Positions 25,502-34,455 of a stretch of 64,000 nucleotides of DNA are shown one piece after another. Within the stretch, counting starts at the first letter, position 1; each line of letters starts with the position of its first letter. Position numbers and translations under genes: made by a program. The notes beneath the pieces are model-generated. The model was given only the letters and a program-made list of their open reading frames with translations. It had not been told where the DNA came from and did not search any database. The DNA is from JAEMQF01 sp963850525 (GTDB taxonomy: Bacteria > Pseudomonadota > Gammaproteobacteria > Burkholderiales > Burkholderiaceae_C): assembly GCA_963850525.1 (NCBI GenBank), contig CAWKLQ010000004.1, positions 558,001-622,000 of the forward strand, read 5' to 3'.

Positions 25502-26488
25502 ATGATGAAACGGCGCACCCTGATCGGCACCGCTGGGCTTTGGCTCGCCGATCGAGCGGCATTCGCCCAGCCCGCACGCACGCTGTATCGGATCGGCATC
25601 TTCGGTACGGGTCCGACCTCCGACTATGTCGGGCCCCGGCCGGAGAGCCTTGCCGCACGGGCCCTTCTTCGCGGGCTGGGCGAGTTGGGCTACGTTTATG
25701 GACAACACTTTGTGACCGAGCCGCGCGGCGCGGATGGCACGCCCGAACGCTATCCCCTCGTGGCTAACGAGCTGGCACGGCTCCAGGTCGATGTGATTGT
25801 CGCCGCTGGGCCAGCGCTGCTCGCGCTCAAGCACGCGACCGCGACGATCCCGGTGGTCATGGCGGCCGGCCACGACCCGGTTGCCGACGGACTCGTCCAG
25901 AGCCTCGGCCATCCGGGCAGCAACTTCACCGGATTGAGCCGCCAAGTCCCAGAGACGACGGGCAAGCGCCTCGAATTGCTCAAGGAACTCGTCCCGGGCG
26001 CGGCGCCCGTCGCAGTGCTCTGGGATCAAGGCGCGCGCGGGGCTTGGCAGGCGGCCCAGGCGGCGGCCCAGTCGCGCGGCTGGAAGCTGCTTTCGCTCGA
26101 AATCAAGGACGCGGGCGCGATCGAGGCGGCTTTCAAAGCGGCAACAGATGCGCGCGCCGGCGCGCTGCTCGTGCTTCAGGGCGAGATCGCCTTCGCGCAC
26201 CGGCAGCGAATCGTCGAGCTGGCGGCCAGGAGCCGACTGCCCGCCATGTACGACCTACGGCCGTTTGTTGAGGCCGGTGGGCTGATCTCCTATAGCGCGG
26301 ACCTGATCGAGAATTGGCGCCAGGCGGCGCGCTTCGTCGACAAGATACTGAAGGGCGCCAAGCCTGCCGACCTTCCAGTGGAGCAGCCCACCCGCTTCGA
26401 GCTGATCATCAACCTGAAGGCCGCGAAGGCGCTCGGCTTGACGATTCCGTATGCCGTGCGGCTGCGCGCCGATGAGGTGATCGAATGA
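25502..26488 (+). CDS. ABC_sub_bind family receptor (PF04392-like), array copy 2
   Basis: This receptor of about 328 residues has the type 1 periplasmic-binding fold. It has a twin-Met start and signal (MMKRRTLIGTAGLWLADRAAFA), then RIGIFGTGPTS, LARLQVDVIVAAGPALLAL, TATIPVVMAAGHDPVADG and the shared C-terminus AKALGLTIPYAVRLRADEVIE. An in-frame ATG at 25478 is possible, but its surroundings (CACGAGGCGATTGA) match the junctions that precede the other copies, so it may be leftover receptor-end sequence. No permease or ATPase gene of its class is nearby. The stop overlaps the next start by ATGA. Confidence 0.85.
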   Translation: MMKRRTLIGTAGLWLADRAAFAQPARTLYRIGIFGTGPTSDYVGPRPESLAARALLRGLGELGYVYGQHFVTEPRGADGTPERYPLVANELARLQVDVIVAAGPALLALKHATATIPVVMAAGHDPVADGLVQSLGHPGSNFTGLSRQVPETTGKRLELLKELVPGAAPVAVLWDQGARGAWQAAQAAAQSRGWKLLSLEIKDAGAIEAAFKAATDARAGALLVLQGEIAFAHRQRIVELAARSRLPAMYDLRPFVEAGGLISYSADLIENWRQAARFVDKILKGAKPADLPVEQPTRFELIINLKAAKALGLTIPYAVRLRADEVIE

Positions 26489-27441
26489 AGCGACGGGCGT
26501 CGATCGCGTGGCTGGGCGGCGCGGCCGCGTGGCCCCTTGCGGCTCGCGCGCAGCCAGCCAATTTGCCACGCATCGGCGTGCTCGTGCCTTCGAACCCGGA
26601 ACCGTTCTTCAGCGCCTTCAAACAAGGCCTGAGCGAGCAAGGGTACGTCGAGGGCAAGAACATCCAGTTCGAGTTCCGCTCCGCCGACGGCAGGTCCGAG
26701 TTGCTGCCGGGGCTGGCGCAGGAACTGGTTCGTTTGAACGTCGACATCATCGTCGTCTGGACCGGCATCGCCGCGCTCGCCGCGCAGCAAGCGAGCAAGA
26801 CGATTCCGATCGTCATGTCGTCGGCCGCCGACCCGGTGGGCATGGGCCTCGTCGGGAGCCTGGCGCGCCCGGGCGGCAACGTCACCGGGTTGTCGTCGAC
26901 GTCGAGCCAGCTCGGGCCCAAGCTGCTGGAATTCATCCGCGCGTTGTTGCCACGCGCGCGGCGCGTCGCGGTGTTGGCCAACGCCGCTGACGGTTTCGGC
27001 AAGACCCTCGTGCGCGAGGTCGAGCGCGGCGGCCAGACGCTGGGCATCGGAATTCAGGCGCTCGAAGTGCGCAGCGTGGCAGACTACGACGCGGCATTTG
27101 CGGCGATGAATAAAGAGCGCGCGCAGGCCGTCATCGTGCAGGGCAGCCTGCCGCGCAAGGCCGCGGCCGAGCGGGCGCTCAAGCAGCGCCTGCCCGCGGT
27201 ATCGTTCAACGGCCTGTTTCCCAAGGAGGGCGGATTGCTGTCGTACTCGCCAAACCAGAACGAGCTGCATCAACGTGCGGCCTACTACATCGATCGCATT
27301 TTGAAAGGCGCCAAGCCGGCCGACCTGCCGGTAGAGCAGCCGACCCGCTTCGAGCTGATCATCAATCTGCAGGTCGCCAGGGCGCTGGGCATCGCGGTGC
27401 CGCGCGAGCTACGGATTCGCGCCGACGAGGTGATCGAATGA
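26485..27441 (+). CDS. ABC_sub_bind family receptor, array copy 3
   Basis: This 318-residue periplasmic receptor has the short signal MKRRASIAWLGGAAAWPLAARA, then PRIGVLVPSNPEPFFSAFKQ, IQFEFRSADGRSELLPGL, IVMSSAADPVGMGLVGSLAR and PGGNVTGLSSTSSQLGPKLLE. It ends AVPRELRIRADEVIE. It overlaps both neighbours by ATGA. It is closely related to copy 4 across its whole length, with the same segment lengths, so the pair arose by a recent-looking tandem duplication of a 953-bp unit. The ligand is unknown. Confidence 0.92.
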   Translation: MKRRASIAWLGGAAAWPLAARAQPANLPRIGVLVPSNPEPFFSAFKQGLSEQGYVEGKNIQFEFRSADGRSELLPGLAQELVRLNVDIIVVWTGIAALAAQQASKTIPIVMSSAADPVGMGLVGSLARPGGNVTGLSSTSSQLGPKLLEFIRALLPRARRVAVLANAADGFGKTLVREVERGGQTLGIGIQALEVRSVADYDAAFAAMNKERAQAVIVQGSLPRKAAAERALKQRLPAVSFNGLFPKEGGLLSYSPNQNELHQRAAYYIDRILKGAKPADLPVEQPTRFELIINLQVARALGIAVPRELRIRADEVIE

Positions 27442-28394
27442 AACGACGCACCTCGATCGCCTTCCTGAGCGGCGCGACAGCGTGGCCGCTTGGCGCAACC
27501 GCGCAGCAGCCCAATATGCCCCGAATCGGCGTGCTCGTGCCTTCGAACCCGGAGCCGTTCTTCAGTGTCTTCAAGCAAGGCTTGAGCGAGCACGGTTACG
27601 TCGCGGGCAAGAACGTGCAGTTCGAATTTCGCTCGGCCGACGGCAAGCCGGAGCTGTTGCGCGGGCTGGCCGAAGAGTTGGTTCGGCTCGAGGTCGACAT
27701 CATCGTCGTCTGGGCCACACCGGCTGCCCTTGCGGCCAAGCAGGCGACGGCGCGAATTCCGATCGTCATGACCGCGGCTGCCGACCCCGTGGGAACGGGG
27801 CTGGTCACGAGCCTGGCGCGGCCGGGCGGCAACATCACCGGGATGTCGTCGACATCGAACCAGCTCGGTCCCAAACTGCTCGAGTTCATTCGCGCGCTGC
27901 TGCCGGCGACGCGCCGCGTTGCGGTGCTGGCCAACGCTGCCGATCCGTTCGGCAAGATCCTCATCCAGGAAGTCGAGCGCCACGGCCAGGCCCTGGGCAT
28001 CACGATCCAGCCGCTCGAGGTGCGCGCCGTGGCCGAGTACGACGCGGCCTTCGCGGCGATGAAGACGAAGCGCGCCGACGCCGTCATCGTGCAGGCGAGC
28101 CTGACGCGCAAGGTGGCGGCTGAGTTGGCGCTGAAACAGCGCCTGCCGGCGGTTTCGTTCACCAGCTTGTTCGCGAGGGAGGGCGGCGTGCTGACGTACG
28201 CGGCGAACCAGAATGACGTGTTCCGGCGCTCGGCGTATTACATCGACCGAATCCTGAAAGGCGCCAAGCCTGCCGAACTGCCGGTGGAGCAGCCGACCCG
28301 CTACGAGCTCACCATCAACCTGCAGACCGCGAAGGCGCTCGGCATCACGGTGCCACGCGAACTGCGCATCCGCGCCGACGAAGTGATTGAGTGA
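27438..28394 (+). CDS. ABC_sub_bind family receptor, array copy 4
   Basis: This 318-residue paralogue of copy 3 has signal MKRRTSIAFLSGATAWPLGATA, then PRIGVLVPSNPEPFFSVFKQ, VQFEFRSADGKPELLRGL, IVMTAAADPVGTGLVTSLAR and PGGNITGMSSTSNQLGPKLLE. The start is exactly 953 bp after the start of copy 3. Substitutions are mostly conservative and the frame is open, so selection has probably kept both copies. It overlaps the truncated copy 5 by GTGA. Confidence 0.92.
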   Translation: MKRRTSIAFLSGATAWPLGATAQQPNMPRIGVLVPSNPEPFFSVFKQGLSEHGYVAGKNVQFEFRSADGKPELLRGLAEELVRLEVDIIVVWATPAALAAKQATARIPIVMTAAADPVGTGLVTSLARPGGNITGMSSTSNQLGPKLLEFIRALLPATRRVAVLANAADPFGKILIQEVERHGQALGITIQPLEVRAVAEYDAAFAAMKTKRADAVIVQASLTRKVAAELALKQRLPAVSFTSLFAREGGVLTYAANQNDVFRRSAYYIDRILKGAKPAELPVEQPTRYELTINLQTAKALGITVPRELRIRADEVIE

Positions 28395-28495
28395 AAAGAC
28401 GAGACTGGGTTGCCTTGCTGGGAGCCCCGCCAAGGGCTGCGCGAGAACGGCCGCATCGAAGGGCAGAACATTCAGTGCGAGTTCCGCGCTTGGGT
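28391..28495 (+). pseudogene. Truncated remnant of a fifth ABC_sub_bind receptor gene
   Basis: GTG 28391 lies exactly 953 bp after the previous start and overlaps its stop. It encodes MKRRDWVALLG, the family signal start. After an internal deletion and frame change near 28425 the text QGLRENGRIEGQNIQCEFR reads in another frame, matching QGLSEHGYVAGKNVQFEFR of copy 4. Similarity then stops. This marks the 3' end of the tandem array. Confidence 0.75.
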
Positions 28496-28615
28496 CGCTG
28501 GCGCGGCGTCGCGCATCCGCTGCGCGACGCGCCGCGTAGGACATAAACTGCGCCGACAAGATGCGTGCGCCGTCGCGCGCGCCAGGGCCGCAGCCCACCC
28601 GCCAAGGAGACTCCC

Positions 28616-30244
28616 ATGTTCGGTCAGATGATGCAGCAGCCCCTGATGATCTCGTCGCTGCTCGTGCACGCGCAGCGCCACCACGGCGAGCAGCAAGTCG
28701 TGTCGCGCCGCGTCGAGGGCGACATCCACCGCATCAGCTACCGTGAACTCGCGGCGCGCGCGCGGCGCATGGCGAAGGCGATTGCGACGCTCGGTGTCAA
28801 GCCCGGCGCGCGCGTCGCCACACTCGCGTGGAACGGTCACCGGCACCTCGAGCTGTACTACGCGGTGTCTGGCACCGGCGCCGTGCTGCACACGCTGAAC
28901 CCGCGCCTGCATCCGGACCAGGTGGTCTACATCGCGGATCACGCCGAAGACCAGGTGCTGTTCTTCGACTTGACCTTTCTGCCCATCATCGAGGCCGTCG
29001 CCGGCCGCTTGAAGACGGTGCGCCACCTGGTCGTGATGACGGATCGCGCCCACATGCCGGCGTCGGTGAAAGTTCCCGACCTGCTCTGCTACGAAGACCT
29101 TCTCGAAGCGCAGAACGACCAATTCGAGTGGCCGCAGTTCGACGAAAACACCGCGTCGTCGCTGTGCTACACGTCGGGAACGACGGGCAACCCCAAGGGC
29201 GTTCTCTACAGCCATCGCTCGACGGTGCTGCACACCTACGCCGCGGCGCTGCCCGACGCGCTGAGCCTCTCCGCACGCGACGTCGTATTGCCCGTCGTGC
29301 CGATGTTCCACGTCAACGCCTGGGGCCTGCCCTATGCCGCGTGCATGACGGGCGCGAAACTCGTCTTCCCCGGCCCGGGGCTGGACGGCAAGTCGCTGCA
29401 TGAATTGTTCGAGTCGGAGAAGGTCACGCTGTCGGCTGGCGTGCCCACCGTCTGGCAAGGCCTGCTCTCTTATGTCGAAGCGAACAAGCTCAAGTTCAGC
29501 ACCATGAAACGCACCATCATCGGCGGCTCGGCGTGCCCGCCGGCAATGATGCGCACCTTCACCGAGCAGTACGGCGTACACGTCCTGCACGCCTGGGGCA
29601 TGACGGAGATGAGCCCGCTCGGCACCGCGTGCACATTCAAGGCGAAACACGTCGACATGGATGCGCAGGCGCGTTACGCCGTGCAGGCCAAGCAGGGCCG
29701 GGCGATTTACGGCGTCGACATGAAGATCGTCGACGCCGACGGCAAAGAGCTGCCGTGGGACGGCACGGCCACGGGCGAGTTGCTGGTGCGCGGCCCGTGG
29801 ATCGTCAGCGAATACCTGAAGAGCGAAGGCGGCAGCCCATTGATTGACGGCTGGTTCCCCACCGGCGACGTGGCAAGCATCGACGCCGACGGCTTCATGC
29901 AGATCACGGACCGCAGCAAGGACGTGATCAAGAGCGGCGGCGAGTGGATCGGTTCGATCGACCTGGAAAACATCGCGATGGCGCACCCCAAGGTCGCGAT
30001 GGCCGCGTGCATCGCCGCGTTCCACCCGAAGTGGGACGAGCGGCCGCTGCTCGTCGTCGTGAAGAAGCCGAACGCCGAGGTGACGCGCGACGAGGTGCTG
30101 GCGTTTTTCGACGGCAAGATCGCCAAGTGGTGGACCCCCGACGACGTGGTGTTCGTCGACGCGATTCCGCTGGGCGCCACCGGCAAGATGCTGAAGAACC
30201 GGTTGCGCGAGCAGTTCAAGAATCACAAGTTGCCGACGGCTTAG
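28616..30244 (+). CDS. Acyl-CoA ligase (AMP-binding, medium/long-chain fatty acid type)
   Basis: This 542-residue adenylate-forming enzyme activates a carboxylic acid with ATP and CoA. Motifs are the phosphate loop YTSGTTGNPKGVLYSH, the A5-like GMTEMSP, GWFPTGDVASIDADGFMQITDR, KDVIKSGGEWI, and the C-terminal catalytic Lys in PLGATGKMLKNR. Overall pattern and length fit the AlkK/FadD-like group. AAGGAGA lies 5 bases before ATG 28616; the frame upstream is open but has no family features. It is probably cytosolic or membrane-peripheral. The cyclase gene follows 39 bp later on the same strand. Confidence 0.93.
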   Translation: MFGQMMQQPLMISSLLVHAQRHHGEQQVVSRRVEGDIHRISYRELAARARRMAKAIATLGVKPGARVATLAWNGHRHLELYYAVSGTGAVLHTLNPRLHPDQVVYIADHAEDQVLFFDLTFLPIIEAVAGRLKTVRHLVVMTDRAHMPASVKVPDLLCYEDLLEAQNDQFEWPQFDENTASSLCYTSGTTGNPKGVLYSHRSTVLHTYAAALPDALSLSARDVVLPVVPMFHVNAWGLPYAACMTGAKLVFPGPGLDGKSLHELFESEKVTLSAGVPTVWQGLLSYVEANKLKFSTMKRTIIGGSACPPAMMRTFTEQYGVHVLHAWGMTEMSPLGTACTFKAKHVDMDAQARYAVQAKQGRAIYGVDMKIVDADGKELPWDGTATGELLVRGPWIVSEYLKSEGGSPLIDGWFPTGDVASIDADGFMQITDRSKDVIKSGGEWIGSIDLENIAMAHPKVAMAACIAAFHPKWDERPLLVVVKKPNAEVTRDEVLAFFDGKIAKWWTPDDVVFVDAIPLGATGKMLKNRLREQFKNHKLPTA

Positions 30245-30283
30245 TTAGGGGCAATTCGGCCGGCGGGGCATGAAGGCGCAGCG

Positions 30284-33200
30284 ATGAATTGCTCCCGCTG
30301 CCGGCACACGAACCGCGAGGGCGCGAAGTTCTGCGAGGAGTGCGCGGCGCCGCTCGACAGGGCGTGCGCGCAATGCGCGGCGCCCGTGCCGCCAGCGGCA
30401 AAGTTCTGTCCGCAGTGCGCCCATCCTTGTGGCGACGCCATGCCGGCCCCTGCGGCGGCGGACGCTCCCGGTCGCTACGCGCCCAAGCACCTCGCCGATC
30501 GGATTCTCATGTCCAAAGCGGCGATCGAGGGCGAGCGCAAGCAGGTCACCGTGCTGTTCGCCGACCTCAAGGGCTCGATGGAACTTCTCGCCGAACGCGA
30601 CCCCGAGGAGGCGCGCAAGATTCTCGACCCCGTGATCGAGCGCTTGATGGAGGCAGTGCATCACTTTGAGGGCACCGTGAACCAGGTGATGGGCGACGGC
30701 ATCATGGCGCTGTTCGGTGCACCGCTGGCCCACGAGGACCACGCCGTGCGCGCGTGCTTCGCGGCGCTGCGAATGCAGGAGTCGATCAAGTGTCACGCCG
30801 ACGCGATGCGCCGCGCATTCGGCGTGGAAGTACAAATCCGCGTCGGCGTGCACTCCGGTGAGGTTGTCGTGCGCTCCGTCGGCAGCGATCTGCGCATGGA
30901 CTACACGGCGGTCGGCCAGACGACGCATCTGGCCGCGCGCATGGAGCAGCTGGCGCCGCCCGGGACGGTGCGCCTGACAGCAGCGACGGTGAGGCTTGCC
31001 GAGGGCTACGTCGAGGTGAAGTCGCTCGGGCCGATTCCCGTGAAAGGGTTGCCCGACGCGATCGAGGTTTTCGAGTTGACGGGCGCGGGCGTGGCGCGCA
31101 CGAGGCTGCAGGCCTCGGCGCTGCGCGGCCTGACGCGCTTCGTCGGCCGTGACAGCGAGATCGAACACATGCGCCGGGTGCTGAGCCAAGCTGACGCCGG
31201 CCGCGGGCAAGTCGTCGCCATCGTCGGCGAAGCCGGCGTGGGCAAGTCCCGGCTGGTCTACGAGTTCACGCATTCGCATCGCGTGCAGGACTGGCGGGTG
31301 TTGGAGGCTCCTTCCGTGTCCTACGGCAAGGCCACCAGCTATCTGCCGGTGATAGAGCTGTTGAAGGGCTATTTCCGAATCGGCACGCGCGACGACCATC
31401 GCGAGATGCGCGACAAGGTACTGGGACGCGTGCTGGGGTTGGATCGTGCGCTGGAGCCGCTCCTGCCTGCATTGCTCGCTCTGCTCGACGTGCCGGTTGA
31501 GGACGCCGCCTGGACAAACCTCGAGCCGCCGCAGCGCCGCCAGCGCACGCTCGACGCCGTGAAGCGCCTGCTGCTGCGTGAGAGCCTGGTGCAGCCGCTG
31601 CTCGTCGTGTTCGAGGACTTGCACTGGGTTGACGGCGAGACTCAGGCCTTGCTCGACACACTGGTAGAAAGCATTGGCGGCGCGCGCCTGCTGTTGCTCG
31701 TGAACTACCGGCCCGAGTACGAGCACCGCTGGGGCAGCAGGGCAGCGTATTCCCAACTTCGGCTGGACACCTTGCCCGCTGCAAGCACGGCCGAGTTGCT
31801 GGGCGCCTTGCTTGGCCAGCACCCTGGCCTTGCACCCTTGACGCAGATGCTGCTCAAGCGCGGCAACCCGTTCTTCCTGGAAGAGACGGTACGCACACTG
31901 GTGGAAACCGGCACGCTGGCCGGCGAACGCGGCGCATACCGGTTGACCCGGTCGGTCGAATCGCTGAAGATTCCCGCCACGGTGCAGACGATCCTCGCGG
32001 CGCGCATCGACCGGCTGCCGCCCGATGAGAAACAACTCTTGCAGGCGGCCTCCGCGATCGGCAAAGACGTTCCGTTCGCGCTCCTGGCGGCGATTGCCGA
32101 ACTCTCCGAAGACAAGTTGCAGCGTGGGCTCGCGCACCTTCAGGAAGCAGAGTTCGTCTACGAGACGCAGCGGTTTCCGGACGTCGAATTCACGTTCAAG
32201 CACGCGCTGACCCACGACGTGGCGTACACCGGTCTGCTCGGCGAGCGGCGTTTGCAACTTCACGCGCGAATCATCGGCGCGATTGAGCGGCACTGGGCCG
32301 ATCGACTCGGCGAGCATGTGGACCGCCTGGCACAGCACGCGCATCGCGGCCAACTATGGGAGAAGGCGGCTCGCTACGGCCGGCAGGCCGGGTTACGGGG
32401 GCTCGACCGCTCGGCGCCGCGCGAGGCCCTCGCGGCATTCGAACAAGCACGAGCCGCACTTCGCGAGTGGCCTGACAGCCGGGAGCGCACCGAGTTGCTC
32501 GTTGACGTCGCACTTGAGCAGCGCGACTGCCACTTCAGGCTGGGCGAGCTGGCGCGGCTGGGCGAGGTGCTGGCCGATGCCCGGGATCTGGCCGCACAGC
32601 TCGACGATGCGGCGCGCCTCGTCTCGGTGCTGGTGTACCAGACAAGCAATCTGTCGTTTCTCGCGGAACACGAACACGCCATCGTCACTGCGCAAAGCGC
32701 ATCGGCCTCAGCCGAAAAGTCACCAGAGATTGGGCCAAGATTCATTTCGGCGTTCATCCTGGGTCAGGCGCATTGGTTTGCCGGGGATCCGCGTTCTGCA
32801 TGCGTGCCATTGCGCGAGGCACTGCGCCTTGTCAAGGATGTGCCTGTGCACGAGCGCTTCGGCGGACCGAACCTTGCAGCGGTGAGAGCGCGCTTTCACT
32901 TGCCGGGAGTGCTGGCCGATCTCGGCGAATTCTCCGAAGCCGTTGCACTCGGCGCCGAAGCGGTTCGCATCGCCACGTCGGCCGCGCTCCCTTACAACGA
33001 AGTGTTTGCGCGACTTGGCCTTGGCTATCCCCTTTTGCGCCGCGGCAACTTCCCGCAGGCCGCAGACGAGCTGGAGCTGGCGATCGCTTTGTGCAAATCT
33101 TTGGAAAACCGATTTCTGCTGTCATTCTCAATGGTCCGAGCCGGATCGTCCTTTCTCTGGTGCGGCCGGGAGGCCGAGGGCGTTCAAATGATCGAGCAGG

Positions 33201-33640
33201 CGCTTCAGGCGTTCAAGGCGATGGGAGTCCAAGGGTTCCGTTCGATGAATTTGTGCGACTTGGCGCAGGGCTATCTGGTCCTCGGACGAGTCGACGACGC
33301 AAGAGAAGCGGCGCAAGAAGCGCTGGCGTTGGCCTGTGCGCGTCGCGAGCCAGCTTGGCATGCCTTGTCCTTGAAAATGATCGGTGACGTGCAAGCAACA
33401 GAACTCGCCGATTCAGGCCAATCGGAAGACGCGTACCGGCAAGCGCTCGGATTGGCGAAAGGGCTCGGCATGCGGCCGCTTGTCGCGCACTGTCACTTTG
33501 GACTGGGCAAGCTCCAAGCCAGGGCCGGCGAGCGCGACCAGGCAAGGCAGCAATTCGACGCGACGACCTCGCTGTACCGCGACATGGGCATGCGCTTTTG
33601 GGCCGAAAAGGTCGATCTCCATCTGTCCGGCTTGGACTGA
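30284..33640 (+). CDS. Class III adenylate/guanylate cyclase-AAA ATPase-TPR signalling protein with zinc ribbon
   Basis: This is a multidomain cytosolic protein of 1118 residues. Residues 1-50 are a double zinc ribbon (CSRCRHTN, FCEECAAP, CAQCAAP, FCPQCAHPC). The cyclase domain covers about 85-270 with metal Asps D94 (VLFADLKGS) and D138 (MGDGIMALF). The transition-state Asn is replaced by H215 in GQTTHLAARME, while R219 is kept. An AAA_16/STAND-type ATPase starts near 290 with Walker A GEAGVGKS (315-322) and a Walker B-like VVFEDLHWVDGE. The C-terminal 450 residues look like TPR helices. Such proteins couple a signal sensed by the TPR/ATPase part to nucleotide production. Whether this one makes cAMP is uncertain because of H215. 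Confidence 0.9.
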   Translation: MNCSRCRHTNREGAKFCEECAAPLDRACAQCAAPVPPAAKFCPQCAHPCGDAMPAPAAADAPGRYAPKHLADRILMSKAAIEGERKQVTVLFADLKGSMELLAERDPEEARKILDPVIERLMEAVHHFEGTVNQVMGDGIMALFGAPLAHEDHAVRACFAALRMQESIKCHADAMRRAFGVEVQIRVGVHSGEVVVRSVGSDLRMDYTAVGQTTHLAARMEQLAPPGTVRLTAATVRLAEGYVEVKSLGPIPVKGLPDAIEVFELTGAGVARTRLQASALRGLTRFVGRDSEIEHMRRVLSQADAGRGQVVAIVGEAGVGKSRLVYEFTHSHRVQDWRVLEAPSVSYGKATSYLPVIELLKGYFRIGTRDDHREMRDKVLGRVLGLDRALEPLLPALLALLDVPVEDAAWTNLEPPQRRQRTLDAVKRLLLRESLVQPLLVVFEDLHWVDGETQALLDTLVESIGGARLLLLVNYRPEYEHRWGSRAAYSQLRLDTLPAASTAELLGALLGQHPGLAPLTQMLLKRGNPFFLEETVRTLVETGTLAGERGAYRLTRSVESLKIPATVQTILAARIDRLPPDEKQLLQAASAIGKDVPFALLAAIAELSEDKLQRGLAHLQEAEFVYETQRFPDVEFTFKHALTHDVAYTGLLGERRLQLHARIIGAIERHWADRLGEHVDRLAQHAHRGQLWEKAARYGRQAGLRGLDRSAPREALAAFEQARAALREWPDSRERTELLVDVALEQRDCHFRLGELARLGEVLADARDLAAQLDDAARLVSVLVYQTSNLSFLAEHEHAIVTAQSASASAEKSPEIGPRFISAFILGQAHWFAGDPRSACVPLREALRLVKDVPVHERFGGPNLAAVRARFHLPGVLADLGEFSEAVALGAEAVRIATSAALPYNEVFARLGLGYPLLRRGNFPQAADELELAIALCKSLENRFLLSFSMVRAGSSFLWCGREAEGVQMIEQALQAFKAMGVQGFRSMNLCDLAQGYLVLGRVDDAREAAQEALALACARREPAWHALSLKMIGDVQATELADSGQSEDAYRQALGLAKGLGMRPLVAHCHFGLGKLQARAGERDQARQQFDATTSLYRDMGMRFWAEKVDLHLSGLD

Positions 33641-33706
33641 TGTTGGAGTCGCGACTCGGGCATTGGAGAACCGGTCCCACGCCAACGTGATTCACGCCGA
33701 CGCGAA

Positions 33707-33752
33707 TTGATCGAAAAGCCCCCTGCGGCTACAATTCTCCCAAATTGGGAGA
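33707..33752 (+). promoter_or_regulatory. Promoter and palindromic operator of higBA
   Basis: TTGATC (33707-33712), a 17-bp spacer and TACAAT (33730-33735) form a strong sigma70-type promoter. Directly after the -10 lies a perfect 17-bp palindrome, TCTCCCAA-A-TTGGGAGA (33736-33752). This covers the expected transcription start, so binding by HigA would block initiation. Confidence 0.7.
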
Positions 33753-33767
33753 GTCGGCGACTCCGTC

Positions 33768-34076
33768 ATGCGTGTCATCGCGAAAAGTACCCTCAAGAAG
33801 TTCTGGGAGCAGCCGGGGCGAGGTGACGCGCGGGGCGCGCTCCAAAGCTGGCATGAAGAAGCGATCAAGGCCCATTGGACAACGCCACAGGCCGTGAAAG
33901 ACCAATACGCGAGCGCAAGCATCTGCGGCAACAACCGGGTGGTGTTCAACGTCAGCGGCAACAAATACCGCCTCGTCGTCGAGATGCAGTATCGCGCCGG
34001 CATCGCGTGGGTGAAGTTCATCGGCACCCACGCGCAGTACGACAAGATCGATGTGGAGACCGTCAATGCCTATTAA
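33768..34076 (+). CDS. higB: HigB-family toxin
   Basis: This 102-residue mRNA interferase of the RelE superfamily, HigB type, has MRVIAKSTLKKFWEQPGRGDAR, ALQSWHEEAIKAHWTTPQ, NRVVFNVSGNKYRLVVEMQY and VKFIGTHAQYDKID. HigB toxins cut mRNA at the ribosome. The toxin gene precedes the antitoxin gene, the usual higBA order, and overlaps it by 11 bp. Transcription is probably from the promoter at 33707 and repressed at the palindrome. Confidence 0.93.
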   Translation: MRVIAKSTLKKFWEQPGRGDARGALQSWHEEAIKAHWTTPQAVKDQYASASICGNNRVVFNVSGNKYRLVVEMQYRAGIAWVKFIGTHAQYDKIDVETVNAY

Positions 34077-34425
34077 GCCCATTCGCACCGACAAAGACCT
34101 TCACTCCGCATTCCGCCGCCTCGAGCGAATCTACCAGGCGGATGAAGGCACGGCGCAGGCCGACGAGAGAGACGTGCTCGTCACGTTGATCGAAGCCTAT
34201 GAGAACAAGCACTATGCAGTGGGTCCGGCCGATCCGATTGAAGCGATCAAATTCAGGATGGAACAGCAGGGGCTCACACCGACCGACCTCGAGCCTTACA
34301 TTGGCCCGAGCGGAAGGGTCTCCGAAGTGCTGAATCGCAAGCGGCCGTTGAGCTTGCGGATGGTGAAGAAGCTGCATGACGGCTTGCGCATTCCGTATGA
34401 AAGCCTGTTGGCCGGGGCGGTGTGA
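34066..34425 (+). CDS. higA: HigA-family antitoxin, Xre-type HTH
   Basis: This 119-residue antitoxin has MPIKPIRTDKDLHSAFRRL at the start, the conserved YEN and AIKFRMEQQGLTPTDLEPYIG segment, and the HTH recognition part GRVSEVLNRKRPLSLRMVKKLHDGL. It binds HigB and the shared operator. ATG 34066 lies inside the end of higB, so translation is coupled. The frame runs slightly upstream to 34051, but the MPIKPIR start fits the family. Confidence 0.93.
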   Translation: MPIKPIRTDKDLHSAFRRLERIYQADEGTAQADERDVLVTLIEAYENKHYAVGPADPIEAIKFRMEQQGLTPTDLEPYIGPSGRVSEVLNRKRPLSLRMVKKLHDGLRIPYESLLAGAV

Positions 34426-34455
34426 CGGCCCAGTGTTGCGCCCGTCGCTGGGGAC

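Noticed and set aside
30245..32353. 702-codon open frame on the minus strand
   Set aside because: It is the antisense shadow of the cyclase/AAA gene in GC-rich DNA; the translation is His/Arg/Gln-rich with no domain.
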